NCBI GenBank assembly: GCA_019307645.1
Contig: JAFDJF010000352.1
Coordinates: 1 to 8,821 of the forward strand
Length of the DNA: 8,821 nt
Direction of reading: 5' to 3'
Source of the DNA: Deltaproteobacteria bacterium
Lineage (GTDB): Bacteria > Desulfobacterota > DSM-4660 > Desulfatiglandales > Desulfatiglandaceae
A model generated the notes under the pieces. That model made no database searches. It saw only the letters and a program-made list of their open reading frames with translations, and was not told the DNA's origin. Below are positions 5,688 through 8,821 of the stretch, piece by piece (position 1 is the first letter of the stretch; every line of letters begins with the position of its first letter). The translations under genes and the position numbers were made by a program.

Positions 5688-7393
5688 AAACAAGTTTTAT
5701 TCCAAAAAGAAAGAAACTCGGGGAAATCCTGGTCGAACAGGGCAAAATTACGCCTGATCAACTGAATACCCTTCTGCTGAAACAAAAGGAAATCAGCAAA
5801 CCTCTCGGCCAGATACTTGTCGAGGAAAAGCATATTTCGGACGAGGAGTTGATAAATATCCTTGGAGAACAGCTCGGTATCCCTCATGTCTGGCTGCGCA
5901 AGGGGTTGGTAGATCCCCGAATCGTCCATGTCCTCCCGAAAGAAAAGGCCATTCATTATCAGGTTGTTCCCATGTTTCGGGTAAACAACATCCTCACCCT
6001 GGCAACCGCAGATCCGCATGCCTATTTCGTGTTCGATGAAGTCCAGAAAACGACCAATCTTGAGGTCCAGCCGGTACTCTGCCGAGCAGATGATATTAGG
6101 GAAGCCATCCATCAGGCCTACCAGGAGAATGTAAGCATCGATGAAGTCATGGCCAGCATTGATGAGTCCGGCATCGATGTGGTTGAAATCAGGACGGAAA
6201 GGGAGATCAGTGAAATTGCCGAAATGGCCGAAGGAAGCCCTGTCATCAATATGACCAACATGATTTTGCTGCGGGGCATCCGGGACGGGGCCAGCGACAT
6301 CCACATAGAGCCTCAGAAAGAAACCTTTCGGGTTCGAATCCGTATTGACGGGGTACTCTATGACCTCATGAATCCAAAAATAGAGATGCACCCGGCAGTG
6401 GTTTCCCGGCTCAAGGTTATGGCCAATCTCGACATCTCAGAAAGACGCATCCCTCAAGACGGTCGCATCCAGGTCAATGCGGAGGGGCGCCTCATTGATC
6501 TTCGTTTTTCGTCCATGCCGAATATCTACGGCGAAAAAGTGGTCTTGAGAATCCTGGACAGGAGTAAGGTTGTCCTGGACATCAACAAGCTGGGCTTTGA
6601 TCCTGCTGTGCTGGACAGGTTCAAAACTCTCATCAGAAGGCCCTATGGCCTCGTTCTGGTCTGCGGACCTACTGGAAGCGGTAAAACCACGACCTTGTAT
6701 TCAGCGTTAAACATGCTCAACAGCGGTGAAAAAAATATTGTCACCATCGAAGATCCCGTGGAATACCAGCTGGAGAACGTCAATCAGAGCCAGGTTATGA
6801 GTGCCATCGGCCTCAGTTTTTCCAAGTATTTGAAACATACGCTCAGGCAGGACCCGGATATCATCCTGGTGGGCGAAATTCGAGATCGTGAAACAGCCGA
6901 GATTGCCATCCAGGCGTCGCTGACCGGACATCTGGTATTTTCAACGCTTCACACCAATGACAGTCCCAGCGCCATCACGCGGTTGCTTGAGATGAGGGTT
7001 GAGCCCTATCTCATCTCTTCCGCCCTGCTGGCCTGTCTGGCACAACGTCTGGTGCGCACGATTTGCCCGGAATGTAAGACAGATTACTATGCCTCGAAGA
7101 GCGTGCTGAAGGAACTGAATATTGAAGAAGACAAAAAGCTCCGGTTATCCGAAGGCAAGGGATGCTCTGCCTGTTTTGATTCCGGTTTCAAGGGACGGAC
7201 CGGTATTCATGAAATGATGGAGATCAGCGAAGGGCTCCAATCCCTGATTCTGGAAAATCCGAGTATCGACATGATCCAGAAGTATCTATCAAAAAATGGT
7301 CAGAAGAGATTGAAAGAATTGGGGTATGAAAAAGTTCTGAACGGTGACACCACCATGGAAGAGGTGAGACGTGCAACGAGCATGGACACGTAA
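5684..7393 (+). CDS. PilB/GspE-family assembly ATPase with N-terminal c-di-GMP-binding (MshEN) domain
   Basis: Hexameric cytoplasmic ATPase that powers pilus or pseudopilus extension at the inner membrane. Residues about 8-150 are an MshEN/GspE N-terminal domain. It has two 24-residue motifs at 11-34 (KLGEILVEQG...L..Q) and 40-63 (PLGQILVEEK...L..Q) separated by five residues, the arrangement known to bind c-di-GMP in MshE. The usual Arg is Lys in the first and Pro in the second, and the second lacks its Gly. The core ATPase has SDIHIEP, Walker A GPTGSGKT at 328-335, an Asp box, and Walker B with E398 in ILVGEIRD. Histidines follow in TGHLVFSTLHTND. A zinc-type tetracysteine pair lies at C461/C464 and C494/C497. 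At 569 residues it has the usual PilB/GspE length and appears intact. ATG 5684 overlaps the STAS stop by four bases. PilB versus GspE cannot be settled here. Confidence 0.95.
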   Translation: MKTSFIPKRKKLGEILVEQGKITPDQLNTLLLKQKEISKPLGQILVEEKHISDEELINILGEQLGIPHVWLRKGLVDPRIVHVLPKEKAIHYQVVPMFRVNNILTLATADPHAYFVFDEVQKTTNLEVQPVLCRADDIREAIHQAYQENVSIDEVMASIDESGIDVVEIRTEREISEIAEMAEGSPVINMTNMILLRGIRDGASDIHIEPQKETFRVRIRIDGVLYDLMNPKIEMHPAVVSRLKVMANLDISERRIPQDGRIQVNAEGRLIDLRFSSMPNIYGEKVVLRILDRSKVVLDINKLGFDPAVLDRFKTLIRRPYGLVLVCGPTGSGKTTTLYSALNMLNSGEKNIVTIEDPVEYQLENVNQSQVMSAIGLSFSKYLKHTLRQDPDIILVGEIRDRETAEIAIQASLTGHLVFSTLHTNDSPSAITRLLEMRVEPYLISSALLACLAQRLVRTICPECKTDYYASKSVLKELNIEEDKKLRLSEGKGCSACFDSGFKGRTGIHEMMEISEGLQSLILENPSIDMIQKYLSKNGQKRLKELGYEKVLNGDTTMEEVRRATSMDT

Positions 7394-7403
7394 GGGATTT
7401 TTA

Positions 7404-7545
7404 GGTTCAAGGTTCAAGGGTTCAGCGGTTCAAGGTTGATGGTCCTGTAAAAAGCTGAACAACACCCTCCTTCGTCATTCCGGCGAAGGCCGGAATCCAT
7501 GAACGGTTACGGTAACCCTGAACCATGAACCCGGGACCTTTGAAC
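7404..7545. repeat. Composite palindromic intergenic element (GGTTCAA arms around a hairpin)
   Basis: The 168-base gap between the ATPase and platform genes is almost filled by repeats. The left side has GGTTCAA or GGTTCA at 7404-7410, 7411-7417, 7419-7424 and 7427-7433. The right side has the complement TGAACC at 7519-7524 and 7526-7531, and TTGAAC at 7540-7545. Between them lie the hairpin at 7477-7496 and a GGTTAC-G-GTAACC palindrome at 7505-7517. The whole is an imperfect inverted repeat resembling a non-coding miniature mobile or REP-type element. No transposase is present. In the transcript it would fold strongly and could lower expression of the downstream gene relative to the ATPase. 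Confidence 0.65.
7468..7500. repeat. REP-like hairpin (CGTCATTCCGGC/GCCGGAAT)
   Basis: ATTCCGGC (7477-7484), loop GAAG, and GCCGGAAT (7489-7496) form a perfect 8-bp stem, preceded by CCTTCGTC. The form matches the 'cgtcattccggcgaaggccggaatcca' class of interspersed palindromes that I know from many proteobacterial genomes. There is no T-run after it, so terminator function is not supported. A copy lacking the hairpin tip is at 46-69. Confidence 0.7.
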
Positions 7546-7561
7546 GTCTGAGAAATTTTTT

Positions 7562-8707
7562 ATGGCTATCACTTTCGATAATAAGGATGTACGCTCTGTT
7601 GCCCGGCCTGCTAAGGCTTTGTCAAGTTTTTCCTTTTCAAAGTTGGGCGATACCCTCCGCCGCTTTGGCAAGACGGTCAAACCAGCCGAGCTGATATTTT
7701 TTACCGCTCAGCTTTCTCTGATGCTGGAGATTGGCACGTCCCTGAATAACTCGCTGAAGGCCATAGCCAATCAGACCGAAAACCCGGCCTTCAAAAAGGT
7801 CATCCAGGACATGCACAAAGTGATCGAAGAGGGGCAACCCCTTTCCAATGCCATGAAAAGACATCCCCGGGTTTTCGATAACGTATTCACCAGTATGATC
7901 AAGGCCGGGGAAACCGGAGGTTTTTTAAAGGATATCCTGGACCGGATCGTTGAAATGCAGGAAAAGCGTCAGCAGCTCATCACGCAAATAAAAACAGCCC
8001 TAACATACCCTGCATTCCTGTGTGGCATCGGGTTTTTGGCCGTTATTTTTATTACGGTTGGCGTTTTACCCAAGTTTACCGCCTTTTTTGCGGGCAAAGA
8101 GAAGCTATTGCCCCCTACCACCCGGTTCCTGATGGCAACGAGTGCTTCTTTGCGGGAATACTGGTGGATCTACATCCTGGTGTTTGCCGGGATTGTTATA
8201 GGCCTAAAATTATTCAAGGAAAGCAGGCAGGGGAAGATCCTGATTGACCGGTTTTTTGTCAGTGTTCCCCCTATAGCCGGGTTATCCAACAAGATTTATA
8301 CGTGTGAACTGCTCCGAACACTGGGGAACCTAATGGCAAGCAAGGTGCCGCTCCTCGACGCGCTGACAGTGACCCGCGGCACCATCAAAAATCACTTTTT
8401 CAGGAAGTTCATAGACCAGATTACGGAGCACGTAAAGCAGGGCGGAAGATTTTCCCAGCCTTTTGCTGACAACCCATATATCCTGGCGTCAGTCAAGGAA
8501 ATGGTGGGCACCGGAGAGGAAGCCGGGGATCTGCCCAGGGTGATGCAGCGCCTGGCCAGATTCTATGATAACGAGGTGGATGGGGCGCTCAAAACGCTCT
8601 CTTCGATGATTGAACCCGCCGCCCTGATCGTTTTGGGGGGTATGGTGGGCGTGATCGTTTCCGCCGTAATCCTCCCGATCTTCAGATTGGGAACTGCGCT
8701 GCATTGA
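7562..8707 (+). CDS. PilC/GspF-family inner-membrane platform protein
   Basis: Polytopic inner-membrane protein that couples the assembly ATPase to pilin or pseudopilin insertion. It has two T2SF domains: about 43-165 (FFTAQLSLMLEIG, GETGG) and about 245-372 (CELLRTLGNLMASKVPLLDA, GTGEEAGDLP). Membrane helices are predicted at about 149-175, 201-218 and 353-373, the classic three. At 381 residues it is somewhat short. Only about 42 residues precede the first T2SF domain, against roughly 65-70 in typical PilC/GspF, so the small N-terminal beta subdomain appears to be missing. An in-frame TGA at 7541 rules out an upstream extension. ATG 7562 has a poor ribosome binding site. It follows the ATPase after a repeat-filled gap and is expected to work with it; pilin genes are probably downstream of the window. 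Confidence 0.93.
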   Translation: MAITFDNKDVRSVARPAKALSSFSFSKLGDTLRRFGKTVKPAELIFFTAQLSLMLEIGTSLNNSLKAIANQTENPAFKKVIQDMHKVIEEGQPLSNAMKRHPRVFDNVFTSMIKAGETGGFLKDILDRIVEMQEKRQQLITQIKTALTYPAFLCGIGFLAVIFITVGVLPKFTAFFAGKEKLLPPTTRFLMATSASLREYWWIYILVFAGIVIGLKLFKESRQGKILIDRFFVSVPPIAGLSNKIYTCELLRTLGNLMASKVPLLDALTVTRGTIKNHFFRKFIDQITEHVKQGGRFSQPFADNPYILASVKEMVGTGEEAGDLPRVMQRLARFYDNEVDGALKTLSSMIEPAALIVLGGMVGVIVSAVILPIFRLGTALH

Positions 8708-8767
8708 ATTGGAAACAAAGAATTTAGGGATTGTCCAGTCAATGCCGTTAAATTAAGCGTGCAGTTC

Positions 8768-8798
8768 TCCCCCCTTTGGTAAAGGGGGGCCGGGGGGG
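8768..8798. repeat. Poly-C/poly-G hairpin repeat
   Basis: CCCCCCTTT (8769-8777), loop GGT and AAAGGGGGG (8781-8789) make a perfect 9-bp stem, followed by CC and a seven-G run (8792-8798), then ATTTG. This is a recognisable style of interspersed intergenic repeat in deltaproteobacteria and other groups. It could slow or stop transcription after the platform gene, but there is no U-tract directly after the stem. I therefore call it a repeat rather than a terminator. Confidence 0.6.
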
Positions 8799-8801
8799 AT
8801 T

Positions 8802-8810
8802 TGTTATAAT
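8802..8810 (+). promoter_or_regulatory. Possible extended -10 promoter element
   Basis: TGTTATAAT contains a perfect TATAAT at 8805-8810 with the extended TGn immediately upstream. No -35 hexamer is visible at the right distance because that stretch is the G-rich repeat. It could start a transcript for a gene beyond the right edge. The match is short and may be chance in the AT-rich flank. Confidence 0.25.
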
Positions 8811-8821
8811 GACTTAAAAAT

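Noticed and set aside
5648..6391. Long 247-codon open frame on the minus strand
   Set aside because: It lies antisense to the well-supported ATPase gene and shows no domain; a shadow of its codon pattern.
8769..8798. Rho-independent terminator after the platform gene
   Set aside because: The stem is strong but is followed by CC and a run of G instead of T, so the repeat interpretation is preferred.
1..8821. CRISPR array, tRNA, rRNA or transposase gene
   Set aside because: No regularly spaced repeats, cloverleaf or known transposase motifs were seen on either strand.

Overview
The window reads as a chromosomal stretch from a Gram-negative bacterium. A deltaproteobacterium (Desulfobacterota-like) is my best guess. 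The basis is the density of two-component and c-di-GMP signalling genes next to PilB/GspE and PilC/GspF genes, plus interspersed GGTTCAA, 'CGTCATTC' and poly-C/poly-G hairpin repeats of a kind I associate with that group. This is an inference, since there is no rRNA or other phylogenetic marker. All convincing genes lie on the + strand.

Layout. Bases 1-653 are an AT-rich leader with a decayed palindromic repeat, a possible operator-like cluster of TGTAAC half-sites and one doubtful small ORF. From 654 a tight cluster runs rightward: a REC-GGDEF diguanylate cyclase (654-1565); a membrane sensor histidine kinase split into two frames (1562-2068 and 2047-3387); a stand-alone receiver (3380-3757); a sensor-GAF-HD-GYP phosphodiesterase, also split (3825-4922 and 4907-5332); a STAS protein (5322-5687); and a PilB/GspE-type ATPase with an N-terminal c-di-GMP-binding (MshEN-type) domain (5684-7393). 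A 168-bp gap carrying a composite palindromic repeat precedes a PilC/GspF inner-membrane platform protein (7562-8707). The window ends with a CCCCCCTTT/AAAGGGGGG hairpin repeat and an extended -10-like site.

How they may work together. Four-base overlaps (GTGA at 1562, ATGA at 5684) and 8-11 base overlaps at 3380 and 5322 point to one translationally coupled operon. It encodes a local c-di-GMP circuit: a synthase gated by a receiver, a histidine kinase as likely input, a phosphodiesterase for removal, and an assembly ATPase whose N-terminal tandem motif is a known c-di-GMP receptor. The machine would be a type IV pilus or type II secretion-like apparatus whose pilins are probably outside the window.

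Two lesions stand out. The kinase is broken by one base at a T6 run. The HD-GYP gene lacks about 16 nt exactly where the catalytic His-Asp dyad should be encoded. Either these are sequence errors, or the c-di-GMP removal and sensing arms are decaying while the cyclase, ATPase and platform genes remain intact.
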